DNA of 48,626 nucleotides from a virus: positions 1 to 48,626 of IMG/VR virus record IMGVR_UViG_3300046747_000366; one strand, 5' to 3'. A program made the position numbers and the translations under genes. Positions 38,189 through 46,726 of the stretch are shown here, piece by piece. The number at the start of each line of letters is the position of its first letter. The first letter of the stretch is position 1. Below the pieces are notes generated by a model. That model was not told the DNA's origin, ran no database searches, and saw nothing but the letters and a program-made list of their open reading frames with translations.

Positions 38189-38448
38189 CAGCGCACCGAC
38201 TTTGCTAGCCGTCGCATGTCTCGCGCCTGCCTACGGATGAAACGTAGGGCCCACAAGTACGCTCGGTGCTTGAACAGGCCGAGAGAGAGCACGTGCTGCT
38301 CTTCCTGTACTGGCGTGCGCATGACGATACCCAGCGCTTTGCCATTAGGAGACAGCTCTGCGTAGAACTCTACGCCACGACAGTGAGACGCAGCCCAGCG
38401 TACGAGTGCCGCAGCCTTGTCAGAGCTAAGCTCAAGATCTCCCCTCAT
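38188..38448 (-). CDS. Unknown 86-residue protein
   Basis: This small protein is mixed alpha/beta with a basic helical C-terminus (HRAYLWALRFIRRQARDMRRL). It sits between the glycine-rich protein and the repeat protein with 4-nt and 1-nt junctions. I do not recognise it. A role in fibre assembly is possible from position. Confidence 0.55.
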   Translation of the reverse strand: MRGDLELSSDKAAALVRWAASHCRGVEFYAELSPNGKALGIVMRTPVQEEQHVLSLGLFKHRAYLWALRFIRRQARDMRRLAKSVR

Positions 38449-39413
38449 CCGCGTACCTGTTGCAGGCGCACGCGCCCACCGCCACCGACGTTCCCCGGAG
38501 CCACAGTGTGCACTGTGCCGTTACCTCCTCCTCCGCCACCTCCTCCGGGAAAGCCCCCAGCACCACCCGTGCCCCCCGCACCGGTAGTCAAATGGAACGC
38601 GCCACCACCTCCGCCCGTGCCGCACATAAAACCCGAGGTAGGTGTCGTCCCGTTAGATCCGTTAGCTCCTGCAGTGCCTGTGCCACCCGCAGCTCCTCCA
38701 CCTTCCCACGTGCCGTCAGTAGCTGATCCAACGCCTCCGCCTGCAGCTGCGTTATCTGTCACCACGTAGCAGCCAGCACCGCCGCCACCTGGGCCGAAAT
38801 AAGATCTACCGCCGAGGCCACCAACATCGAAGCGCGAGCCAATATCCTGACTTGCGCCACCGCCGCAGCCTCCCCAGATCGACGGGTTAGTCGGAGTGCC
38901 TTCTTGTACACCTGTGCCACCACCGTAACACCCCACAGTGTTCGTAGTGTTGACGACACTGTTCGTAGGCTGCCCACCTACGGCGATCGACCCGCCTGGA
39001 CCGCCAACACCGAGCAGCCCACCGCCGCCACCACCGTTGCCCGCTGTAGAGCCATCGCCTCCTCCGCCTCCTCCACAAGCAGACCAACCAGCGAATGACG
39101 ACGCGCCGCCAGCACCTCCCGTACCAGCCCCGTTGACTCCGGCAATGCCTCCCGCGCCAACTGTTGCAGACAGCGAGAACACTGCCCCGAACACGTCCTC
39201 AGTCAGCATTAGCTCGTAGAAGCGCGCTCCAGATCCTCCACCAGACCCGCCAGTAAAGTTGTTGGCTGCGTCAGTGCTTGCGCCCCCGCCTCCCCCGCCT
39301 CCAATAGCACAAAGGTGTGTCACAACAGAACGGCGAGCACGCGCGATCGACCCGCTGGACGATACAGCAGTTGTCCGCGACTTCGACCGGTATGCTGATC
39401 TGGAAAACGGCAT
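38445..39413 (-). CDS. Glycine-rich tail adhesin, copy 2
   Basis: The 322-residue protein has a basic N-terminus and then long runs of Gly in short motifs separated by variable loops, like polyglycine-sandwich adhesins of T4-like phages (S16 gp38 type). The N-terminal pattern MPFSRSAYRSK and the GARFYELMLTED segment have clear counterparts in the next gene, so the pair are tandem paralogues. Such proteins recognise host receptors through loops between the glycine stretches. The copy identities differ most in loop regions, as expected for host range. Confidence 0.65.
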   Translation of the reverse strand: MPFSRSAYRSKSRTTAVSSSGSIARARRSVVTHLCAIGGGGGGGASTDAANNFTGGSGGGSGARFYELMLTEDVFGAVFSLSATVGAGGIAGVNGAGTGGAGGASSFAGWSACGGGGGGDGSTAGNGGGGGGLLGVGGPGGSIAVGGQPTNSVVNTTNTVGCYGGGTGVQEGTPTNPSIWGGCGGGASQDIGSRFDVGGLGGRSYFGPGGGGAGCYVVTDNAAAGGGVGSATDGTWEGGGAAGGTGTAGANGSNGTTPTSGFMCGTGGGGGAFHLTTGAGGTGGAGGFPGGGGGGGGNGTVHTVAPGNVGGGGRVRLQQVRG

Positions 39414-39416
39414 GGT

Positions 39417-40406
39417 TTACCCCACCGACACCACACGCACTTCGCCACGGCCAGACGCGCCACCAGCGCCGCCTACAGACGTACCGCCTCCGCCTCCGCC
39501 ACCGCCACCTCCGGGTACACCGCCAGCACCGCCAGCTCCTCCTGTCGTCGAAGAGGAGGAGCCGCCACCGCCACCGCCAGCGCCGGAGCGCATGCGGGAG
39601 CCGTTAGCGCCTGCAGTACCAGGATTCGATCCGGCAGAACCAGCGGCACCTCCGTTGCCGTTCATTACACCGTCTGTGCGTGGTCCAGAGTACCCACCCA
39701 CACCGCCAGCTGCTTGAGTGTTGCCTGTCGGCAAGCCACCGCCACCGCCACCTCCCCCGCCTCCCCAATGAGAGACCCCGCCTGCAAAGCCTACACCGCC
39801 TGCTGTAGTGACTGCGCCCCCTGCTCCGCCGCCCCAAAAAGCGCCTTTGCCTGCCGCAGCCGTACCGCACCCACCACCGCCAGCGCCGTCTGCGTGCTGG
39901 TTTGTCGCGTTGACGGGCATACCGCCAGACACGGCTGCAGTCGTGGCTTGATCACCCGGGCCCATAAGGCCCCCGCCTCCGGCCCCGCTACGCGCAGTCG
40001 ATGAGCCTATCCCACCGAGGCCCCCGCCCCCTGGGTAGGCGGCAAAAAAGAAACCCCCGGCGGTGCCGAATGACGAAAGGTTTCCTACAGCGCCGTCGTT
40101 ACCGTTTGCAGAGCTGCCCCCCGTGCCTCCGGCAACACTCGCCCCGACAACACACGGCTGTGTTGCGCCAACTGCGCAGATGTCTTCAGAGAGGACCCAG
40201 ATGTGAATGCGTGCGCCACCACCGCCCCCCGAGCCGCCCTGACGAACGCTCGCTGCAGCCCCGCCACGACCACCGCCACCTGGGCCACCTGACGCTGTAA
40301 TGATGATCAGCGACTGAACGTAAGACGCGCGGCGCGTCCAGTTGACTGTACCAGACGTGGCGATCAGCTCATGACGCTTGCGGTACTTTTGCCCCTGGAA
40401 TGGCAT
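39417..40406 (-). CDS. Glycine-rich tail adhesin, copy 1
   Basis: The 329-residue protein starts MPFQGQKYRKR and has the segment GARIHIWVLSED near 69-80, parallel to the other copy, then Gly-rich runs with variable loops. It is one base from the preceding structural gene and three bases from copy 2. It likely forms part of the receptor-binding tip. Function is inferred from composition and context; no enzymatic motif is visible. Confidence 0.65.
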   Translation of the reverse strand: MPFQGQKYRKRHELIATSGTVNWTRRASYVQSLIIITASGGPGGGGRGGAAASVRQGGSGGGGGARIHIWVLSEDICAVGATQPCVVGASVAGGTGGSSANGNDGAVGNLSSFGTAGGFFFAAYPGGGGLGGIGSSTARSGAGGGGLMGPGDQATTAAVSGGMPVNATNQHADGAGGGGCGTAAAGKGAFWGGGAGGAVTTAGGVGFAGGVSHWGGGGGGGGGGLPTGNTQAAGGVGGYSGPRTDGVMNGNGGAAGSAGSNPGTAGANGSRMRSGAGGGGGGSSSSTTGGAGGAGGVPGGGGGGGGGGTSVGGAGGASGRGEVRVVSVG

Positions 40407-40847
40407 TTAGACGCTCGTCTCAGTCCAAACAGCAGACCCCGTGCCTCCAGTGCCCTCCCAGATTCCAGAGATAAGCCCTGTGTATGGCGTAGCCTCCATT
40501 TCCCACGTCTCACCCGCAGCAATGACAAAGCCGCTAGCTGTCGTAGTGGTCGCGCTGGCTGCATACCGACAATGCAAATCAGTATCCGCGTTGTTGTGGA
40601 TCTTGAGATGCTTACGTGCCGTGTTAGATGAGACGATCGTACCGGCAGTAGCAGACCACGCGACGCTGCCGTCTGTCGCAGTCGCACAGCCACCCATGAA
40701 AACAGGGAGTGGGTGAGTGCCATCTACGTCGTGAGCGCCGGCTGCGTCATACTGCAAGAGTACACGAGGGTACTTGACGCCGCTGATATCTTTGGCGGCA
40801 GATAGATCCCCACCTGTGCCTACGTTTAGCTGGATATTGTCTGCCAT
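40407..40847 (-). CDS. Phage structural protein of the MADN-GTGG family
   Basis: The 146-residue protein begins MADNIQLNVGTGGDLSAA and continues with DISGVKYPRVLL and a DVDGTHPLPV segment, which is the pattern of a widespread but uncharacterised phage tail/structural family. The remainder is beta-rich with repeated T/A/S. GAGGATCT precedes the ATG. It probably forms a small component of fibre or baseplate attachment in front of the adhesins. Confidence 0.65.
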   Translation of the reverse strand: MADNIQLNVGTGGDLSAAKDISGVKYPRVLLQYDAAGAHDVDGTHPLPVFMGGCATATDGSVAWSATAGTIVSSNTARKHLKIHNNADTDLHCRYAASATTTTASGFVIAAGETWEMEATPYTGLISGIWEGTGGTGSAVWTETSV

Positions 40848-40887
40848 AGATCCTCGTGCAGGCGGCCGTCAGGTGGGTAGGCAGAGA

Positions 40888-41301
40888 CTAGAGTTTGAAG
40901 ATCTTGTTAGCGCCGTTGTCCCACGTTATCGTGATGTCGCCACCACCTGGGGTAACTGGGAGCCCTGTGGCAGTATCGATCAACGCGATCAGCCACGACG
41001 TAGACGGGGTGCCACTGTCGAGGTAAATGACGATGTACTGGATCGCTGCGCCAGCAGCGACCGCCGTGAACGTAACATCTGCAGCGTCAGCTACGCCAGC
41101 CGTCTGAGTCTTGGACGCGAAGTTGGCAGAAGTCGCGACGACAGCGCCGCCAGACGTGACGTCGGTTAGCTCGTCGTGCGTCGCCATGTTTGGCGTGTAC
41201 GTAGACGATCGAACGAGAGCCGCTTTGATGTTGCCCGTACCCCAGGCAATGGCGCCCTCAAGGAACTTCTGGCGGCCGATGTCGTAAAGAGCGTTTGCCA
41301 T
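40888..41301 (-). CDS. Phage structural protein of the MANALYDxGRQ family
   Basis: The 137-residue protein begins MANALYDIGRQKFLEG and has WGTGNIKAALVRSSTY at 20-35, the typical start of a common phage virion-associated family. The remainder is predicted beta-rich. The 103-bp gap upstream (41302-41404) holds only a small CGAG-GAAAT-CTCG dyad and no clear promoter. It probably belongs to the tail fibre or baseplate region. Confidence 0.65.
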   Translation of the reverse strand: MANALYDIGRQKFLEGAIAWGTGNIKAALVRSSTYTPNMATHDELTDVTSGGAVVATSANFASKTQTAGVADAADVTFTAVAAGAAIQYIVIYLDSGTPSTSWLIALIDTATGLPVTPGGGDITITWDNGANKIFKL

Positions 41302-41404
41302 GCGTGTTCGTCCTTTTCAGCGAGGAAATCTCGGAGGACCGTATCACACGCAGGCAAACAGCGAAACTAGGTAGGCGAAAAAGAGGTGGGGAGAGGTGCG
41401 CGAG

Positions 41405-42907
41405 CTAAACAGCGGCCTCCATCAGAAGCACCTCCACCGTCTGGATATTCACAGCGCTGCCAACCCCGACCACGAGAGTTGTACCGGGCTTCCAAATCGC
41501 CTGCAGCGTGCACTCGAAACTAGTCACACCGACGTTCGCCGGAGCCGACAAGATGCTGTAGTCGATTGGGGCAAACGCCTCCTCTCCGGCGTAGTAAAGG
41601 CTAACGCCAAGGTTTGTGCCTGACGTCGGAGCCATGTTTACGAGGATCTTTAGCTTGACCGTAGTAAAACAATCAGGGATGTGCGACGCGGTCAAGTTCA
41701 GCAGCTTTGTAGGCGCTGGCGTCGTGTCATAGATCAATCTGTTAGACTTCTGGTTGTCGTTGAAGAACCGGTAAACACCGTTCCTTCCATGCATAGAGAC
41801 CCAACCGAAGTTGCCAGCAGACGCGCCATTGTCAGGATCTCTACGCATTACAGCCACGCAAGGGGCAACACCTGCGATTACTGTGTACCCAGCCCATGCT
41901 CCGGGAGGCGTGATCGATAAGGAGTTGTAACCATCGCGCGGTGGAACGCTACTGATGCAGAAGATCCCTGAAACGTCGTACTGACTAACGTACCCAGACG
42001 GAGCGAGCCCATACCATGGGGTCATGTACGCGTAGAGCCAACTACCCGCCGCAACAACTGAGCCAGGACACACGAAGTCAAGAAACGAGATCGGCGACTG
42101 GGCTGAGACTCTTGGGAGCATGCGCATCATGAGCCCCCCTGTGTTACCTCCCGAGGAGTCCTGACTTGTGATCGCCTCAGTCACGTTTAGTTGCTCGACG
42201 ATAGGTTGGATAAGCCCGGGGGTCGAGCGCACGAGTATCTGGGAGATCGGCTGACTGTCCCAGTTTTGTCTACGGCCAGCAGGCATACGCTTCTCTGCTG
42301 TCGGGCGTAGGTCAACCGCTGTCGCTATAACAGATCCGTTGAACGCTACTGATACCAAGTATAGCGGTATGTAATCAGCTGCCGGCGCCGGAGCAGTGGC
42401 TGCGTCTACGGTTCCGATCTGCCACGACAATGCGAGTTTCCACTCTTTGAGCTTTGCAACGTTTACTGATTCGAACTGCCCAGTGAACGAGTTCATGATA
42501 TCGCGAGGCTCGCTGACTGTCGTGACCTCTGTGACCTGAGCTCGCAAAATACACCACGTAAAATCGACTCCGCCTGGCACCGGTATATCGATGTTGGTTG
42601 GCGTCTTCATCAACCCGATACGATAGGTCGAGTCGTTAGCCCCGGGCACTGGGGCTAAGGAGGCGCTGTCCTGGCACGCAAACCCGGCTAACACCTGCAG
42701 CGTGTTAGCGTCTACAACAGAGAGCTGCAGGCCTCCGACGAGGGTCTCAGGGTACGTAGCTGCGAACTCAGATCCACCGATGCCGTGCTGAGTAGCATGG
42801 TAGTATTTACGATAGTCAGCTTCAGTGCGTTGCTCTAACGCCTGCAGGAGCATGATGTCAGTGCTCAGCGGGCGCTCTCGAACGTTGATCAGAACTTTAT
42901 CTGCCAT
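41405..42907 (-). CDS. Tail fibre/baseplate-associated structural protein
   Basis: The 500-residue protein starts MADKVLINVRERPLSTDIMLL, with a helical segment at 15-50, then beta-rich regions and a C-terminal beta-sandwich-like domain (TTVKLKILVNMAPTSGTNLG near 412-431). I do not recognise a precise family. Position directly after the baseplate J and I-like genes suggests a fibre base or trunk protein. Confidence 0.6.
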   Translation of the reverse strand: MADKVLINVRERPLSTDIMLLQALEQRTEADYRKYYHATQHGIGGSEFAATYPETLVGGLQLSVVDANTLQVLAGFACQDSASLAPVPGANDSTYRIGLMKTPTNIDIPVPGGVDFTWCILRAQVTEVTTVSEPRDIMNSFTGQFESVNVAKLKEWKLALSWQIGTVDAATAPAPAADYIPLYLVSVAFNGSVIATAVDLRPTAEKRMPAGRRQNWDSQPISQILVRSTPGLIQPIVEQLNVTEAITSQDSSGGNTGGLMMRMLPRVSAQSPISFLDFVCPGSVVAAGSWLYAYMTPWYGLAPSGYVSQYDVSGIFCISSVPPRDGYNSLSITPPGAWAGYTVIAGVAPCVAVMRRDPDNGASAGNFGWVSMHGRNGVYRFFNDNQKSNRLIYDTTPAPTKLLNLTASHIPDCFTTVKLKILVNMAPTSGTNLGVSLYYAGEEAFAPIDYSILSAPANVGVTSFECTLQAIWKPGTTLVVGVGSAVNIQTVEVLLMEAAV

Positions 42908-42917
42908 GACATCCTCT

Positions 42918-43991
42918 TCACCAGGGGTGATACCAGTCCATAATCGCGGCTACGCCTGCAAGCTTGATCGTCTGTAGTTTTCTATACATCGCCGTTACGA
43001 CCACTTGGTTGGTTGGGCTTAGCGGGAAAGTCACATCTATCACAAGTATGAATGCCCCGCTCTTCTCGTATTCGTCAAGCCACCGATTCCTAAACGGGTT
43101 AGGGTCCCTAGGGTCGTCGTAAACAAACGTGTTGTGATCGTACCTAATGCTAGCAGGAGGTGTTACTTGGTACGTCGGAGTGCCAACGTTTGGGCTCGGC
43201 GCATCCCAGCATGTTTGGTAGGCAACGTCGAAAGTTTCGACGAGCTCAAAGTCGATCCCGTAGGGAGACAGGAAGTTGTCAGCCGCGCGTATGATCGCGT
43301 CTGGCGTGACAGTGTCTGGAACTGACCTAATACGTATGCGGTAGAGATCGTCCCCCTCTGCAGTGTCTCGGAGCATGTTGCGGTTAGCCCCATGACCGTC
43401 TAGCCACGCAGCCTCGCCGCCAGTAGCGTCTGCGATCTGGCGTACTGTGATGGAGCCATCACCATACGGGGGCGTCTGCAGCATCGCGTCTATAGTGTCG
43501 ATCTCTCCTGGCAACACCTCACCACCGAGGCTAGTACGCTGCCCCGTGACGTTGTACTCATAGCCTCTAGCGATCGCTTGTGCGTTGACAGTAATGGGGC
43601 CTAGCGCACTACCTGTAAACACAGCGTCAGTGAGCGTCTCAAACTGGCGAGCGCCTTTCGATGTCGAGACGACAGTGCCAGCGCGCACCGTCACAGACCC
43701 AGCAGCACCTGTAGGTCTCAAAAACTGCACTGCGACAGTCGCAAACGCGCCGCCAGTCGCAAATATGATGTTGAGCCCACACTCGTTGCGCTGACACATC
43801 AACGACAGGCGCGCACCTACAGCAGCCATCGCCTTGAAGATCTCGTACCCACCCGTGTCTGTCTGCTTCTTCGGGTACATGTACTCGAACGGAAACGATC
43901 GATCTAGCAGGGCTAAAAAGTACGCAGCATTCTTCAGCCCAACGTCACACGTTAGGAGCAGTGTACTCTCTGTGAAGTCGTCAGTGTCCAT
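42918..43991 (-). CDS. Baseplate/tail protein in gpI position
   Basis: This 357-residue protein follows the J-like gene, where many myoviruses encode tail protein I or another wedge component. The N-terminal half is alpha/beta and includes many Thr/Val strands; the C-terminal half has VTPDAIIRAADNFL and GIDFELVETFDV near 236-262, somewhat like the C-terminal domain of J-like proteins. The exact family is unsure. The two stop/start junctions are 6 and 10 nt. Confidence 0.6.
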   Translation of the reverse strand: MDTDDFTESTLLLTCDVGLKNAAYFLALLDRSFPFEYMYPKKQTDTGGYEIFKAMAAVGARLSLMCQRNECGLNIIFATGGAFATVAVQFLRPTGAAGSVTVRAGTVVSTSKGARQFETLTDAVFTGSALGPITVNAQAIARGYEYNVTGQRTSLGGEVLPGEIDTIDAMLQTPPYGDGSITVRQIADATGGEAAWLDGHGANRNMLRDTAEGDDLYRIRIRSVPDTVTPDAIIRAADNFLSPYGIDFELVETFDVAYQTCWDAPSPNVGTPTYQVTPPASIRYDHNTFVYDDPRDPNPFRNRWLDEYEKSGAFILVIDVTFPLSPTNQVVVTAMYRKLQTIKLAGVAAIMDWYHPW

Positions 43992-43997
43992 GAGGAG

Positions 43998-45188
43998 CTA
44001 GACCGTATCCGGGTTAGTGGAGCCCTGCAGCGCTCTGTCTGGCTGGAGCGTCGAAGCGCGTACAAACGCCAGAGACGTGCGTAACACCTGCCCGTTAGCG
44101 GCTGCTACGTTACCGACCGGGCTCAAGATCTCTGTACCCATAACTACGAGCCCTGGGACACCCTTGAGAGATGTTAGTGCGTCGTCAATCGAGAAGTCGC
44201 CGCCGGGCTTGAGGCTGTTGACATAAGAGACAATCGCAGCTCTCGCACGTAGCGCAGTGTCCTCAATGTCAGCGTCAGCCGTAAAGTTCAGCGCGAGCAG
44301 CACTGACAGCAAGATCACTTGGGCGACATACACATTGACGTGTATCCCTGCACCACGTGTGTCACTCAGAGAGGCGTACACGAGATCTGCTAGCACTTGC
44401 GATTGTACCTGGTACGAGGCGTCTACAGTGTTGATCAAGACGTCTGTGAACGCGTCTGAGATGACAAGCTCTACTGACTTGCTCGGGCGCCCCAAGACAT
44501 CGACCGTCTCGAACGCGGCTGCTTTGCGCACACCAGGGTAGGAGATCGCCTTCAGCTCTAGCGCAGACATAGTACCGGCGCGCTGCGTCTCGTAGAAGTT
44601 ACGAGCGCGTATGCGCAAATCCTCATCCTCCTCCTCATCGTCTGCCGCAGCAGTCGCGAGGGGATTCGTCACACGCATCCCAGCGGGGGCGTTCGTGATT
44701 GGGTCTAGTATGCTCGTGATCGTTCCTACGCCTGCTTGCTGCGACTTGCCAGCAAGCGAGCTTTTCACAGACACTGTGTAGGGGCCCGAGGTGCCGCTCG
44801 TAACCGGGAACGTAGACGTCGTGACGTATTGCTTACCGTCCGTCGCTGACAGCTTCAAGTTCGCCGGGATCGTGTACCCAACTAGAGCCAGCGTTGGACT
44901 AGAGATCTGCACTGAGCCAAGAGACACAGATGCGGGCTTACGCAGCGTGTTGTACTTGTCAAACGCGTAGCGGGTGAGTTTGTCGCCCCGGCACGCGTCT
45001 AGAATCTGAGACGCGCAAATGATCGTGTTATGTGCGACCACTTCATCGCCAACCGCAACCATGCCAGCCGTAATGGCGTTGTAGTCTGTGCCCTGGCGCT
45101 CGATGGTGGCGCGTGTCAGTCGCGGGTTTGCAGCGAGCATCGCATCGCGAGCCACTCTGAAAAGATCGTCATGTGTAGGGGCATCCAT
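43998..45188 (-). CDS. Baseplate J-like wedge protein
   Basis: The 396-residue protein has the J pattern. A helical and acidic segment DDEEEDEDLRIRARNFYETQ (about 195-214) is followed by GTMSALELKAISYPGVRKAAAF. The repeated alternating strands and the conserved C-terminal domain with SIDDALTSLKGVPGLV (about 337-352) fit the gp47/J family. It forms the rim of the baseplate wedge. It lies 12 nt after the gp25-like gene, the usual neighbour. Confidence 0.83.
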   Translation of the reverse strand: MDAPTHDDLFRVARDAMLAANPRLTRATIERQGTDYNAITAGMVAVGDEVVAHNTIICASQILDACRGDKLTRYAFDKYNTLRKPASVSLGSVQISSPTLALVGYTIPANLKLSATDGKQYVTTSTFPVTSGTSGPYTVSVKSSLAGKSQQAGVGTITSILDPITNAPAGMRVTNPLATAAADDEEEDEDLRIRARNFYETQRAGTMSALELKAISYPGVRKAAAFETVDVLGRPSKSVELVISDAFTDVLINTVDASYQVQSQVLADLVYASLSDTRGAGIHVNVYVAQVILLSVLLALNFTADADIEDTALRARAAIVSYVNSLKPGGDFSIDDALTSLKGVPGLVVMGTEILSPVGNVAAANGQVLRTSLAFVRASTLQPDRALQGSTNPDTV

Positions 45189-45200
45189 CTACATCGCTCC

Positions 45201-45992
45201 TTAGATCGTAACCTGTTTCACAGGTTCTTCGATAGAGAGCGGCTGCCCGCTCGACATGATAGCGCTAACGATGATCGTCAGTATGTTTCCGGCAGCTAGC
45301 TGCAGCCGAACACGCACAGAGGTTAGCTCAGGCTCCTGCATCACTTGCCGCTCTATCTCTGACTGCAGCGATAGGAGATCGCTATTTACGAGCAGCTCCT
45401 TTACTCGTAGCCCTACCCCGTACTGCGGCATATGCACGAAGCCCCCGACAGAAGTGAACAAGCGACGGCGCACAAGCTTCCTTAGCAGAGCAACGCCGGT
45501 CTCCTTCCTGAAGTCGCCAGAGGAGTCAATCGACAGCGTGCCGCGATCTGGGTCTGACGCGATGTCGTAGTCTTGTGTCTTCGCGTACGGGTCCTCTGCC
45601 GGAGCGTGGCATCCCCAGAACAGCGCAAACTTTGGATCGACGATGTTGTCGAACGGAGAGTCGTTCTCCTTCAGCGTTAGGCAACTGACCTTGTGCGACA
45701 CCCCTATCGCGTCGACAGTTTGCATAGTGTACACATCCCACACTGTGCGCAGCGAATCAACAGGGCGCGTGCTCAGCACAGTGAGCGTGCGAGAAGCATC
45801 CTCTAGCGCCACAGTCCAGTTTAGGGCGTTGCTCGCGTCTCCAGCCTGCAGGAGGCGCCCGTTACGGGGAGTCGTAGTCAGGTGCACCCTGACAATGCGA
45901 GGCGCCACAGCGTACGCGTAGGCGACACTGAGGGGCCCGTCAGGCCCCGCGTACCAGGGGGCTAGCCCCGTGGGGTCGAAAGCGACAGTCAT
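45201..45992 (-). CDS. Baseplate wedge protein, gp25/W-like
   Basis: The 263-residue protein has an N-terminal beta-rich extension of about 145 residues, and a C-terminal gp25-type domain with LLRKLVRRRLFTSVGGF then MPQYGVGLRVKELL and an EIERQVMQEPELTSVRVRL end. The latter domain begins sheath polymerisation at the baseplate in T4 (gp25) and P2 (W). The ATG at 45992 overlaps the spike gene stop by 4 nt; a longer upstream reading crosses that gene. The N-terminal extension is unusual for the family (often about 130 aa). Confidence 0.8.
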   Translation of the reverse strand: MTVAFDPTGLAPWYAGPDGPLSVAYAYAVAPRIVRVHLTTTPRNGRLLQAGDASNALNWTVALEDASRTLTVLSTRPVDSLRTVWDVYTMQTVDAIGVSHKVSCLTLKENDSPFDNIVDPKFALFWGCHAPAEDPYAKTQDYDIASDPDRGTLSIDSSGDFRKETGVALLRKLVRRRLFTSVGGFVHMPQYGVGLRVKELLVNSDLLSLQSEIERQVMQEPELTSVRVRLQLAAGNILTIIVSAIMSSGQPLSIEEPVKQVTI

Positions 45993-46726
45993 ACGCCCAG
46001 CACCTTCTTCGCCCCTACAGTCAGCGCAGTCTTCGCGCCAGCCTTGCCCAGCACAGTCAGCGCCATCTCGTACACAGGCACCCAAGGCGCCCCGAGTGGC
46101 ACTCCCTCAGGGTAGTTCTTATCGGCCACTGTTGGCACGCCTCCAATCGCGTTCCATAGCTTTTGGATCTCGAAGTCAACCTTGTGCGCCTGCGCTAGTT
46201 CATGCGCGTTAGCTTTGTCGCCCAAGTACACCTTGCCGCCTGTCTTGACGATCACGTCTCCGCGAGCAGTAGTGATTGACACATCGCCAGTGCCGCGGGA
46301 CTCGATCTGCACCTCGCCAGCACCGTCGACGATGACTTGTAGCTTCTGCCCTTTCTCTACCTTGATCACGACGTTGGCCGTGGGCTCGTCACCCTCACCC
46401 ACCTCTACAGGGGGGTTGTCACTGGCGTCCCAGCGCCGTGCAATGACCCAGGGGGCGTTACCTGTGTCACCGTGGGGGATCGCTACAAGCACTGTGTCAC
46501 CGACCTTTGCAGGGAAGTGTGCCCCGAAATCTGCCCCGGCGTACGCCTGCCCCAGGTACGCAGTGAAGGTGGAGCCTGTGGGCATCGGCTGGATGTCGGC
46601 AAACTGCCCGTGTGCTGGGTCGTGGCCAAGCTCTGTAATGACCCCCTCAGTGAGCCACACGCGTGGGTCAATCCCGGGGCGCGAGGCAATCTCAGAGAGT
46701 GCAGACGCGTCGAATCTGCGGCTCAT
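45989..46726 (-). CDS. Baseplate spike protein, gpV/gp45-like
   Basis: The 245-residue protein has an OB-fold-like N-terminal half (GVITELGHDP, VGDTVLVAIPHGD near 75-87, APWVIARRW near 91-99), then a repetitive beta-strand section (VEKGQKLQVIVDGAGEVQIE, TGDVSITTARGDVIVKTGG) as in spike beta-helices of gpV and gp5, and a C-terminal Ala-rich part. It would form the membrane-piercing spike. The gene overlaps the hub gene by 4 nt. Confidence 0.78.
   Translation of the reverse strand: MSRRFDASALSEIASRPGIDPRVWLTEGVITELGHDPAHGQFADIQPMPTGSTFTAYLGQAYAGADFGAHFPAKVGDTVLVAIPHGDTGNAPWVIARRWDASDNPPVEVGEGDEPTANVVIKVEKGQKLQVIVDGAGEVQIESRGTGDVSITTARGDVIVKTGGKVYLGDKANAHELAQAHKVDFEIQKLWNAIGGVPTVADKNYPEGVPLGAPWVPVYEMALTVLGKAGAKTALTVGAKKVLGV

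Noticed and set aside
36687-38240. Two long plus-strand frames across the repeat array
   Set aside because: They are antisense to the 24 EAFG repeats and stay open because of the repeat composition.
38266-39717. Proline-rich plus-strand frames
   Set aside because: They are the complement of glycine codons in the two adhesin genes.
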